Shown here piece by piece: positions 37,024-47,552 of a DNA stretch of 64,000 nucleotides. The stretch is from Desarmillaria ectypa (taxonomy: Eukaryota > Basidiomycota > Agaricomycetes > Agaricales > Physalacriaceae). Position 1 is the first letter of the stretch. Each line of letters starts with the position of its first letter. The notes below the pieces were generated by a model, which saw nothing but the letters and a program-made list of their open reading frames with translations, was not told where the DNA came from and searched no databases. The stretch is taken from the NCBI GenBank assembly GCA_030407005.1, contig JAUDYN010000002.1, forward strand, positions 3,844,001 through 3,908,000. Direction: 5' to 3'. The position numbers and the translations under genes are program-made.

Positions 37024-38100
37024 ATGCCTCGTCTTCGTATCGCCGTAGTACAGTTTGCACCAAAGGTCCGTATAATTCTGTACAGTATGCCATCTGACAC
37101 GCAACTTCAGATCTGCCAAGTCGCAGCCAATATCGCGACAGTTAATAAGCTATGTCGCGATATCAAACCCTACTCCATCGACCTTCTGTGCCTCCCAGAG
37201 ATGAGTTTCACTGGATACGTCTTTCCTAGCGCACTTTCTATCTTTCCATTCCTGGAACATCCAATGACTGGGCCCACGTCGATGTGGTGCGCGGAAACAG
37301 CGCGCAGGCTGGGATGCTACGTCGTCGCTGGGTATCCTGAGCTGCTTGCGGAAGACGAATTGCGTCCGTTCGTAGACGACGAAGGTACTGAAAGTGTTGG
37401 TGCGAATAGCGCGACGGTTTATGGACCCAATGGGGTCCATGTCGTGGGGTATCGTAAGACTAATCTCTTTACGACGGACCAAACTTGGGCGAAACCTGGT
37501 ACAGGATTCACAACGTTCCCGCTAAAATTTCCTTATACTCCTCCTGGTTCCAAAGCATCTCCTGTACCGTCCAATACTCTCACAGTGTCATTGGGAATAT
37601 GCATGGACTTGAATCCTCATCCTCCAAATTTATGGGATGATTATGAGATTGCGTCGCATTGCCAATCTACCCAGTCGGATTTTCTTATACTCCTGAACGC
37701 CTGGCTAGATACTACCATGTCAGGGAATCCGGCGTCGGAGGGTATTGAAGTCGAGGAGGACGAACGTGAGGCTATGGAGCCGGACTGGCAAACGGTTCGC
37801 TTTTGGTCGGGGCGCCTGCAGCCACTATGGGATGCTTCCGCTACCACTGCATCTGACTCAAGTCCGCGGACTACGTGTGTAGTAGTGTGCAACCGAACTG
37901 GGTTAGAAAACGGTATAGCCTTCTGCTTATATGTAGTCCCAGCTTATTCATTTCTCCCTGTGGTAGACATACTTTTTGCGGGTTCATCTGCTATATTTCG
38001 GATGAAGCCATCATATCCTGCGAAGCCACATCTACTTGATGTCATGGGATGCAGGGAAGAAGGTGTAAGATTTTGGGACATGGAGATGGGATCACCATAA
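37024..38100 (+). CDS. NTA1: Protein N-terminal amidase, NTA1-like nitrilase
   Basis: This enzyme deamidates N-terminal Asn and Gln in the Arg/N-degron pathway. The exons are 37024-37065, 37111-37912 and 37967-38100 (325 residues). It has the carbon-nitrogen hydrolase fold. The strand RIAVVQFAPK comes first; the catalytic Glu lies in LLCLPEMSFTGY, the catalytic Lys in GYRKTNLF, and the nucleophilic Cys in LGICMDLNPH. The final block FAGSSAIFRM is also conserved. The first intron (45 nt) is in frame and stop-free, so a non-spliced reading is possible. Removing it restores the usual spacing between the first strand and first helix. The C-terminus WDMEMGSP ends normally. Confidence 0.88.
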   Translation: MPRLRIAVVQFAPKVRIILYSMPSDTQLQICQVAANIATVNKLCRDIKPYSIDLLCLPEMSFTGYVFPSALSIFPFLEHPMTGPTSMWCAETARRLGCYVVAGYPELLAEDELRPFVDDEGTESVGANSATVYGPNGVHVVGYRKTNLFTTDQTWAKPGTGFTTFPLKFPYTPPGSKASPVPSNTLTVSLGICMDLNPHPPNLWDDYEIASHCQSTQSDFLILLNAWLDTTMSGNPASEGIEVEEDEREAMEPDWQTVRFWSGRLQPLWDASATTASDSSPRTTCVVVCNRTGLENGIAFCLYVVPAYSFLPVVDILFAGSSAIFRMKPSYPAKPHLLDVMGCREEGVRFWDMEMGSP

Positions 38101-38922
38101 TAGAAGCGTGGATACGCCGTGTTAAGGGTGAGAACAAGGATAATACTCACGGAAACCTGAAATGCAACCGTGACTTAGGTGGCAGGACGAGGCATCTTGA
38201 ATACGAGGAAAGAGGATACAACATGCATGAGTATATGTTAGAAGCATTTTGACATGATGCACTAAGTAATTATTTGATCCTTTCGCGAGAAAACACTGAT
38301 GTCAGCTTGTCCAGAGCCACAGAAAAGGACGTTGTGACAGCTCCCTCGCGCTGAAAAAGAAAGGACTCGGAGTGAACTGTCACATTGTGAGGACTAAAAT
38401 TTAAGAACGTTAAAAGCAGAAAAAGAACAGGCTTTAACGCTCTGATTCAAAATCAGTTGCTGTGGGATAGTAGAGTCGGAAAGTCGTAACTGTTTCGCTT
38501 CAAACGACCGGCGTGAGAAAAATGGGCCCCGTGAGAACTAACAAGGTGATGCCTATCTCAAGCTCCTTTGTTTCGCCTTCTCCAAGCCTTCTCGTTACAA
38601 AATTGCTGCCACGTACCACTTGGCCTATACTTCGCACCAAAAAATTCCATTACCGATTCAGTTTCGTCGACGCGAAATTTTGTCAATAATAGGTCACAAG
38701 CTTCACACATCCACCCGTTGTTTTTCCTTTTGGTACATTATCTTGACATATACGTATCTTTCTGGCTAACACTGACCAAGCAACATATGTCTAGCATCTC
38801 CGTTCAAGTTTAATCTTCCATATGAGCCTCGAATATCAAGCTGAGAGCGGCGACAAGCCTACAGATAATTTGAACACTCATGTATGTTACCTTTCCTGCA
38901 TACAAAAATATTATAATTTGCC
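38101..38922. other. Intergenic before the second F-box gene
   Basis: No gene is seen, although an ATG at 38822 opens a 20-codon stretch followed by a GTATGT donor. It could be a short first exon of the next gene. Confidence 0.4.
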
Positions 38923-40256
38923 ATGTGTACCGAATACTTCTGCCTCCAATCATGGTACCGTACCATTCCTCAAGAAATCGTTGATTTTATCATCGACCTT
39001 ATCTGGGCAGAAGAAGGTCCTGAAACACTACGCGCATGCTCTCTTGTCTCCCGCGACTTCTACCCGCGCACTCGCGTTCATCTCTTCAGAACAATTTAGC
39101 TTTTTTTTCCCTGACAGAAATTGAAGCTCGAACGCCCTAGAGGGGCGGTTTCTCCCTATCCTCGTGTCTGCACCGTATCTTGGTCCATGTGTCAAAAAAG
39201 TTATTGTCTCAACATTGACATTTACCTCTCCATCGGGGCAGCAGATTATATCATTGCTTACCCACCTCGAGTCCATCGAAGTAATAGAAACTTCAAACGC
39301 TATATGGAAGGACCTTCCAGCCGACGTTTGCAGCAATATCCCTGCTCAAAGAGTGATCCTTTCTTGTATCAAGTTCGACAACCCCAAGCAGCTTTACACA
39401 CTCTTAAGCCACTTTCCATTGGTGAAGGACCTCACTATGATAGCCATCTCTTTCCAAAATCCTCTTGACCCATCAAATTCATCAAGCGATCTTAACCTTG
39501 AAAAACTCATGCTAATAGGAAGACCGATACCTCACTTTCTCTCCTCTTTCTGCAGTATCGATTCCCTTCGAGTATTCCCTACTCTTCGAGAACTGCGAGT
39601 CTCTGATCTCTGGCTCGAGGACTACTTCTATACTTTGTACATTTCATGTGTCTGTACAACCCTGCGAGTCCTGCATGTTATGTCACCCCAAGGAAGTAAG
39701 CTTTCCGTTCTATCTTTCATGTAGTTCTCCTAACACCACGCTCGTAGTGATCCTGTGGAAACCTATACCACCCCTGGGACTGAGCTACGTAGAGGTGCTA
39801 CGATTCGGCATCTGTGTCGAAGCGTCGCCTAGGCGTACAGACGTGCGAGTTATGCAACGGTGGATTGATTCCTTTTCAGACGTGGAGGTCGTTGCACCCC
39901 TCCGGAAGGTCACTCTGGAAATCCGTGGGAGCATCGTGCATGAAAGTGATAAGGAGGACCTATGGTCCGAGTTGGACCGTGCAATGACTCGTCCCCAATT
40001 CTCTTCATTACAGACGTTCACGGTCATCTTTCACTGCATGGAGGGCCGTAGTGGCTGGCACGCTTGTAGAATGAAAGATCTAATCTGGACAAAATGTATG
40101 GAATTGCGGAACCGAAAGGTCTTGAAGGTTGGGATGTCAGCTGGAGCTGAGCACGGAGGATCTCCATGCATACGAGTGTTCGGAGATTTGAATGGGAGAA
40201 TTCGGGGTATAGCCACTACGCTGGCATCCGGTGTCTACGAAATACCCCGTCAATAA
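38923..40256 (+). CDS. F-box-like protein, possibly disrupted
   Basis: The 5' part (38923-39091) reads IPQEIVDFIIDLIWAEEG, then LRACSLVSRDFYPRTRVHLF, an F-box-like start closely similar to the neighbour at 36827. It then meets an in-frame TAG at 39092, just after FRTI. From about 39127 the sequence is open again in another frame (SNALEGRFLPIL, SAPYLGPCVKKVIV) up to a good intron at 39696-39747. It continues from 39748 to the stop at 40256 (DVEVVAPLRKVTLEIRGS, ELDRAMTRPQFSSLQTFTV). I found no GT-AG intron that joins the two 5' frames in phase around a T8 run at 39095-39102. The gene may be a pseudogene, may carry a homopolymer error, or may have an unusual intron. It belongs to the same basidiomycete family as 35609-36827. 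Confidence 0.6.
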
Positions 40257-40470
40257 GAAATGTGAGCTCTCTTTAGCTGTCTACGTTCGTAATCATGACC
40301 TATTATTCAAGGTTCGAAATGCATCTTTCCACGTCGGAACTGCGTTGGTGGCATGTGAAGTGTCAAAGAGCTGTAGGAGTCTTGGAGCATTGAATCATAC
40401 AAAATTATAATTACATAGCTCTTCCGTACTCCGTTTCTTTGACATTGCATACTGATCAATGATAAGCAAC

Positions 40471-40950
40471 CTAATCCATAGACTCACTATCGATCTCGGC
40501 AGAGCCACCGTCACCCCCCGTAAACTCGTTGTCGTCCTCAACAGACTCACTGTCGCTCTCAACATACTTTCTGTCGCATTTAGTATCTGAGGAAGCTTCA
40601 ACTTCCCATATGCACACGTTCCGAGTGCAAAGAGTAGGGCAAGGACTCCTGATAACCTCTTTCGTCTGGTCAGCATCAATATCTGCAGTTGTCTTCAGTA
40701 TGACACGAAGCGATGCTAGTTCAGGAAAACGCGACTGCGATAGTAGTTTATCTAGCATAGCCCACTGCGTAGCATCCTTCGCTGAAATAAGATCTTCCAG
40801 ATTTAGGCGTATGGTTATTTTTTTCAGCGACAATTCTTCACCACAACCAAGCAGTCCGAGGAGGCAAGGAAACCATCCGGCTTGCTTTCTTTTGGGAGGT
40901 GAAAATCCTCTGGGCTGAATCATTTCGTGGCAACTTGAAGAGGGGCGCAA
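40471..40950 (-). pseudogene. Truncated C-terminal copy of an F-box-family gene
   Basis: This minus-strand frame of 159 codons matches only the C-terminal third of the F-box protein at 35609-36827. DLISAKDATQWAMLDKLLSQ corresponds to HLIGADVMAWAALDRLLSHP, and the following ASLRVILKT corresponds to LFRVVVDG. The block PCPTLCTRNVCIWEVE keeps the same order. It then diverges into an acidic Glu/Ser/Asp tail that the full gene lacks. No F-box or N-terminal leucine-rich part is present upstream. I infer a partial duplicate, probably non-functional, although its frame is still open. Confidence 0.55.
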
Positions 40951-42135
40951 GAGGTGGCTAGGGTGGCGTCTGTTTAGGTAACCTCCCGGCGGCCTGGCAC
41001 CTTACGTTGGCATTCCATTACCACCGTGTTTCTCACTCTCGAAAACACCAGCCCACTGTTCTAGGACGCCATGGAAAGCATTTGGAGATACTTTATCGAT
41101 GCGGCTTGTTTTAGCGAGCACTGCTTCTTCGCATGCTATTAGGAAGCTGCAGTATTACCGACGCAAAGGTAGAGCTGGAGGAAATTCAAGCGAAGGCTTG
41201 ACCAAAATGAGGATGGCTATATTGGACCATAAAAAGGTAAACCGATGCTTTATTTGATGATGTTATTTCATTTATAAGAACACTTCGTTTCCCGGAGTCG
41301 TAAACGATTATATTGCATGTGGGCGCTGACTGCGTTGGTGAGCCAATAATAACAGTAAATAATATCAATCCCTCCGAGCTTCGCCGCATCGAGACATGAT
41401 GTGACTTTCATCACCAGGAACTAAAGGCTTATTGTTATCACCAAAATTGTGGTTATTATCCTCCACGTCATGAACCAGGGCACAGAAATGAACCAGAATG
41501 TATTCCAGGGAAGGCACCTCGTGGGCACTGGTCGTCATTTTCTTGTCACGAAGACCTCCGACTATCGGTAGCACGTGTAGAGGCAGGCACGGCTCACTCA
41601 GTCGGGCGTACCCAATTGCCCGAGGATGCGGTGTTACAGTCTTCACGGCATCCTCTGCACTCCCATGGGAATTTATTTATCAAGTATTATAATACGTCAT
41701 ATATATATGGCTCGCCGCTCCTCTGCTTGGTTTCGTCTTCAAACTCATCTTGCGACGATGCTTCGAGAAATAGCTTTTAAAGACTACGAGCTACGGACCG
41801 GTTTAGAAGTTGTGCCACGATCTCAAACTCTTTACGTTCAACCTGCTTACGTGGATCCAGCTTGAGCATCCACCTTTCTCGTTCAATATCTGCATCCAGG
41901 AACCTAGCCGATTGTCGTGCACCATCTTTTTGAACCACGACATCAAAACTCCTTGAGCCTCCTGCTGACGTGGTCGTAGAACCTGAAGAAGATCGCACCC
42001 CACACAATCTTTCTATCCACAAAATTCGGTACCATATGGACCTGAGAAGACGGGAGAGGGTCGCGTCCATTGGTGGCAGCGGTTTCGTATAAGAACTCCA
42101 AGTTATTGGCATGAATATGCAACAGACGGTCGGTC
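40951..42135. other. Intergenic, promoter side of the peroxidase
   Basis: No supportable gene is seen. A run of alternating T and A (about 41697-41707) precedes a short frame at 41707-41865. Minus frames at 41777-42227 overlap the peroxidase signal-peptide exon and lack a recognisable domain. Confidence 0.4.
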
Positions 42136-43957
42136 ATGGCCCGCAACATGCTCTTCTGGCTCCTACCTCTTCTTTCATCCTCGATCACCATTTCCGGGAT
42201 GGTCACTCTCCGCGCGACTTGCAGCAATGGAAAAACAGTGTCTTCTGCTCAGGTTCGGAAACAAGGTCTCAGAACTGTCTCATGTGCTGACGTTCAACGA
42301 CAGTGTTGCGTCTGGTTCGATGTCCTTGAAGATATACAAGCGCACATGTACGTTGCAACCTTCTACTATCAAAATTGCTTTTCATGTAGTCACCTATACG
42401 AGGTTTAACGGTGGTATTTGTGGTGCGCCATTTTCTCCCAAATTTAGCAAGCATTATACTTATATGAGCATAACGGCCTTGTAGATGAAGTAGCGTCCGA
42501 TGCTATACGTGTAAGTACGCCCGGTTTATCCGGAGAATGTAAGTACTAAACACATTCCCTTCTAGTTACCCTTCCATGATGCGATTGGCTACTCATCTTC
42601 TCTAATTGAACGAGGACTGTTTGGGTACGCGATTCTATATCCATGACGTCCATCTGCTTGATGTTTTTCTAGTGGCGGTGGCGCAGGTACTCGAAACTCA
42701 TCTCAAGAGTAGAACATCTGCCCTGATTCTAGAGTTAGATGGATCGATGATGTATTTTGCCGCTTCGGAGCTGAACAATCCTCGCAATGCAGGTTTACAG
42801 ACCATCACTACCGTAGAACGGCCCTATGCCGAATTGTACAATGTGTCGTTTGGGGACATGTAAGACCTACCCTGCTTGATTAAAAAATGCCCTTTACTGA
42901 TAAAGACTACTGCAGGATCCAATTTTCTGGCGCCGTGGCTCTTCGCAACTGTCCCGGAGGTCCTCGTCTACGATTCTTGGCGGGTCGTCCTCCAGCTACA
43001 GCTCCGGCACCGAATAACGGTCTACTTCCAGGAGCGGAAGAGACCGTCGACGTACTTCTTGCTAGAATGGCGGATGCGGGGCTCAGTCCTTCTGATCTTG
43101 TTGACCTTCTTGCCTCTCATAGCGTGGCCTTTCAAGAGAAAATGGATCCAGTGAGTGTAATCAATACGATATTAGTAGGAACAAGGCGCCCTGACTCATG
43201 TGACCCGAAATAATTTAGAGTATCCCGTTCACTCCTTTCGACTCTACGCCTACGATTCTAGACGCACAGTTCTATGTTGAAGTACGTCGCTCCGCGACAC
43301 TATTGCTGATCTTAATCAATCCATCAGACACTGTTGAATGGCACTGACTGGCCCGGAGATGGTGAACACGTTGGAGAAGCCAAATCACCTCTTGATGGGG
43401 AGTTTCGTCTGCTTGCAGATCACCGACTTGCTAGGTCCGATAATTTTAGTTCTTCCAGCAGAACCCGCTGATAGTGCTCTTGAAGAGATCCAAGGACCGC
43501 ATGCCATTGGCAATTGTTAATCAGTACATCTTGCGTTTTACATGGATCATGCTCATCTACTCATGCTCTTCACGGCAGGTCACCCAGAATCCATCGCGCC
43601 CCGGTTCAAAATGGCCATGGAAAAGGTCGCAGTGATTGGACAAGATGTCAACTCTCTCGTTGATTGCTCCGAAGTGATTCCGGAACCTGAGGTATTCGAG
43701 GTGCCTCTGCCTCATCTGCCGGCTGGAAAGTCACTTGAGGACATTGAAGCTTCCGTTCGTTAGCGCAGGCTTATGATTATGTTCTGGAATTCTGATCGCT
43801 CCTTGATTTTCAATAGTGTCCTGACGTTGAGTTCCCGCACATCACAGCTGATCCTGGTGAGTGGCTCCTTGTGCTTGCAGCTCCACAAGGCGATCTCATG
43901 CAATTCTGGATAGGTCCTAGTACGGCAGTTCCTTCGCCAACGCAGTACGTCTTGTAA
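42136..43957 (+). CDS. Secreted class II haem peroxidase (lignin-type)
   Basis: This is a secreted fungal haem peroxidase for attack on lignin or phenols. The 14 exons are 42136-42252, 42304-42347, 42403-42422, 42485-42510, 42566-42624, 42673-42686, 42739-42859, 42916-43150, 43219-43281, 43328-43434, 43486-43523, 43579-43754, 43817-43856 and 43914-43957 (367 residues). A hydrophobic signal peptide precedes ATCSNGKTV, then [12 protein letters not shown]. The distal site is [11 protein letters not shown] (Arg, Phe, His), followed by FGGGGADGSMMYF with the calcium site, and [12 protein letters not shown]. The proximal His is in LLASHSVA. The rest, [35 protein letters not shown] and [10 protein letters not shown], fits the family closely. 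The surface Trp used by LiP and VP (VVWLLASHS) is Asp here. The Mn-site positions read Glu (CDE), Asp in place of the second Glu (SDAIRL) and Asp (KMDPS). It is best called an atypical MnP-like or generic peroxidase. Confidence 0.92.
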
Positions 43958-44231
43958 GGGTTATCCGGTGTATCTCCCAACTTATGACCGCTTCTGTTAG
44001 CATTGAGAATGATCGTTTGCCAGTTCAGTCCAATTAGGTATGTCATATCAACTCGTCTAACTACATCCGAATGCACATCTATATACATTGTTGCAGTGAA
44101 TGATACATCTATGTCTTCTCCAAAATATCTATGCATATAACTTATTTCATGACAACGTGAGAGAAAAAAAGTGAAACGTAAAAGTAGTCATAGCCATGAT
44201 TCTGAGAGGAAGCCGAATCGTGATGACATAC

Positions 44232-46184
44232 TTAGAACTTTCCTACCAACCTTCCAAGTACTAGGTGACGAACTATAAGCATCAGCACCACGGTCAGAAC
44301 TATGGTGCTTCCTATATCCAATAATCAGCAAAACCAAGCGAACTAAGAAGTGATGAACTGAATGAAGTACCTGCATAATATCCGACTGCTTCGAATCCTC
44401 CGGTTGCGCTGTATATCGCGCCAGAAATCGGCGGTCCAGCTAATGCACCAGATGCAGCGATGGTCATGGTCATTCCCAGCCTTCTTCCGAGGTCGCCCAC
44501 ATCGCCGAGCTCAAAGATAGGTAACAAGAACGACGAAATGTAAGCACCGTTAGTAAAGCTAGATGGGTGGTGTTGAAGGTACGTTTCTCGAGCAGTTGAG
44601 AACGAACATACCCGTAAAGTATGGTGATAACAGTGACAGAGGGCTTATCTCGTGCAAATGGCCAGGCATATGTCAGCATGCCGGCTACAAGAGTTACGGG
44701 GGCCATATAATTCACAACTCCTGAATTTCAGTAGCTCAGAAGTATGTGGAAGAGATCAGCGGTGCGGGACGAACCAAACTTGTCTGTGAGAATGCCAGCA
44801 ACTATACGACCCAAACCCGATGCTGATTCAAGGCTCAGAAACAGTCCAATGCAGAAAAGAGAGATCCATACCGGCATTAGCGATGGAGACCAGATAGAAC
44901 GAGAAATCAGAAGATATACCCACTGCTATGGAACTGATGTCGATATATGTCAAGACTTGGGAAAATTGTAGCCAGTATATTCGTATAAATAAAGGGCGAT
45001 AAAACTTACCAGTGTATAGTCCAAGGAATGTCGTAAAACCTGAAATGCAGTAAATAGTGTATGGGGCGCTTCTGAAGGCGCCGAGGTTTGCAAGTCCTCC
45101 CTTAACACGTACAGGAGGGAACCGCCGTTCTAGAGTCAGATTTGCTATACCAGTACTCAATATGAGTATAAACCCGATGATCCGCATGGTCCATGGAAAT
45201 CTATCAATGGGAGGTTAGCGAGTAGGCAGCCGTACGAGATGACTTACCCCACGGTGGGTATAAGCATGCGTGCGGCAATTGGGAATATAGTTCCACCGAT
45301 AGAGGAGCCGCAAGCTGTTAAGCCCATGGCAAGGCCCCTCTTGCACCGGAACCAGTGTCCGATGACAGTATTAGTTGGACCAAACACCACTCCACATGAA
45401 AGCTGTTATACCGTTCAGTATCAAAAATAGAGACTAAAGGAACAGGAGCGTACTCCGATGGCAAATCCTTGACAGAGCAGAAACTGCCAGTATTTGGTAC
45501 ATTCAGCTACGAGAAAAGTAGCCACGACAAGAAGAATGCTAGCGAGAAGATAGGGTATCTTGAAATATCCAATATCGAACATCCGACCGGTGACCAAACC
45601 AGGTAAGAAGACGAGGGAATACTGGAATGCTAACGAGTTAGCTTCACCGCGGCACGGTAAGAAGAGAATACCTGTATGGATCCTATCCACGCGCTGTATT
45701 CATGTTATGAATGTGGCGAATCAGAGGAGCCAGTGCATACATTGTAGAGGCACTAGAGTGCGACAAAAGCCTTTCCTCGTAGTAGGCTTGAAACACCTGC
45801 GAAAGACGTCAATTCTACGACGGATCCAAGTGCCCAAGAATTACTCACACCCCAAGTATTTACATAACCGAAACTTGTTATTAGGATGAAAATAAGCATG
45901 CGTACGACGCCATCAAAAGCTCACGTCGAAAATGTGCTACACATTGCCTAGGAATTATATGTTCAGCTGTTCGAAGCAAAGGGGGGAATACACTAAAATG
46001 CGCTTACCCCAAGCACAACTAGCCACGCCCTCCATCCACCGTCAGGGTAATCTGCAGCGAAGGCCGCCTGTACGTCGGCATCCCCGCTGTTTTTGTCTGC
46101 CTGCTGTCCTGTAGAAGACTTATCTACGGCCTTTTCGTCTACGGTTCCTGGCAATTGGGTACCGGAATTGCGCATGCTGGCCAT
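44232..46184 (-). CDS. MFS transporter, monocarboxylate permease-like (MCH family)
   Basis: This is a plasma-membrane transporter with 12 predicted helices, encoded by many exons. The N-terminal cytosolic tail (MASMRNSGTQLPGT and an acidic stretch) leads to YPDGGWRAWLVVLGVSAF. This is the DG-x-W-R/G-A-W signature before helix 1 of monocarboxylate transporters (SLC16 in animals, MCH1-5 in yeast). Later parts include GVVFGPTN-like loops and, near the end, LGMTMTIAASGALAGPPISG, the typical helix 10-11 block. The last exon gives STIVLTVVLMLIVRHL and the stop at 44232. Fungal members carry monocarboxylates, riboflavin or unknown solutes; the sequence does not tell which. Confidence 0.82.
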
Positions 46185-47552
46185 TGAGCAGGGTCGTTGA
46201 AAGAGCAGTGAAACCAATTGCCGCCATCCCCATATCTGTCAAAGTTTCTGCATCCGAATGGGGGCTTCCACAGATTGATGCGAGTTGAGATTTGATATAC
46301 ATTTGCGTAAGAACCTTCTGATGTGAATCCAAAAAATTCGAGGTGCTGGGAACTTTCGGGTGCTCCATCAACATGGATGTTGAGAATTGGAGCTTAGGAG
46401 GACGGAACTGTGTGGATACGAAGCAAGGGATGCCATATTTAGTAGACGCCGACGCACCCACACGATGCCGCTTGTTGAATCGTCGACTGCTCATCAACCG
46501 AAGCCGCAGCATACGCGCGCTTTCCATTGTAGACATCTTTTTAGTTCCCCTTGCGTCCTCCCTCGATCGGTGATCTGGAGCGCAGTATAGGAATGGACGT
46601 AGTGCCAAACTAGATTGCACGTTAATCGCCCTTCTGCCGGCCTGTTTAATGTCGTTAGGGTTGGCCCACTTCCGAGGCTCCAGGATTATATAAGATTTCA
46701 AGTTACTTCAAGTATACTCGAAGTACTTATCTGAAAGCGTAAAACCTTTGTAGACAGATCTTGGTGGAGTTATCAGTAACCATTTCCCAAATTCCCAATC
46801 CGAAGTTTCCTTCTTTGACGATCAATTCCTACCTGAGAATGCTCCCTTCGCATGTCCGTTCGCAAATGTAAGAATCATGTCAGTAGCCCCATGTTAGGAC
46901 CAGACCCTCAGGTTCCCACACGCTGTAATTTACTGGCAATGTCCATTAAATAGACCCAATGAAATTCGATAGTCGATGATTCCATGCAAAGATGAAGGGC
47001 ATGAAGAGGGCGAAAGTCCAGTATCATATTTCCTAAGCGCGTTTCACCCTTTGTGATCCTTTGATGTAGGGGTAAAGATTTTGGGATTAATATAGGATTC
47101 ATTATAAATAACAAGTGGCTTACTGAAACGACGTAGACTGGGTTGGCGTCGCGTTAAATTTCTTCTGAGTCAGACTACCAACAAACGTTATGGTCAGAAT
47201 TTTGGGACTCATGAGCAGCAGCGTTCCTGGGGGAGGATACATTGAGCGGGGGAATATTATCAGAGAATGGATGCTCCAAATCAGGCATTCAAACCTGTTT
47301 CACGATGAGACAGGGCCGGTTGCAGAACAATTGATTTAGCCTGACCAAAGCAAACAGAAAGCAGCTAACGAGGGCAATGCTGATGCCTAACCCGCCTGTT
47401 GCACCACCGCTAGCACTTCAGTAAGTATCATTGGAGTGCACGAGATTAGATTGCCTATAATTGTGGCTAGAGGTACATCGAGATAATCTGGTTCACTTTC
47501 CGCATAACATGCCGGTACCTACTCCAGATATAAACATCTAAGAGATGATGAA
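46185..47552. other. Intergenic between MFS transporter and Hel2-like gene
   Basis: A 193-codon minus frame (46120-46701) crosses this region. It overlaps the start of the MFS gene and shows no domain, so it is not annotated. Otherwise only short frames are present. Confidence 0.45.

Noticed and set aside
41777..42227. Minus-strand frames that read partly like charged protein (DADIERERWMLKLDPRKQVE).
   Set aside because: They overlap the peroxidase signal-peptide exon antisense. I could not build a phased model and recognise no domain.
46120..46701. A 193-codon minus-strand open frame upstream of the MFS transporter.
   Set aside because: It overlaps the MFS start, has no recognisable domain or biased composition, and no splice continuity. 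It may be a long chance frame or leader sequence.
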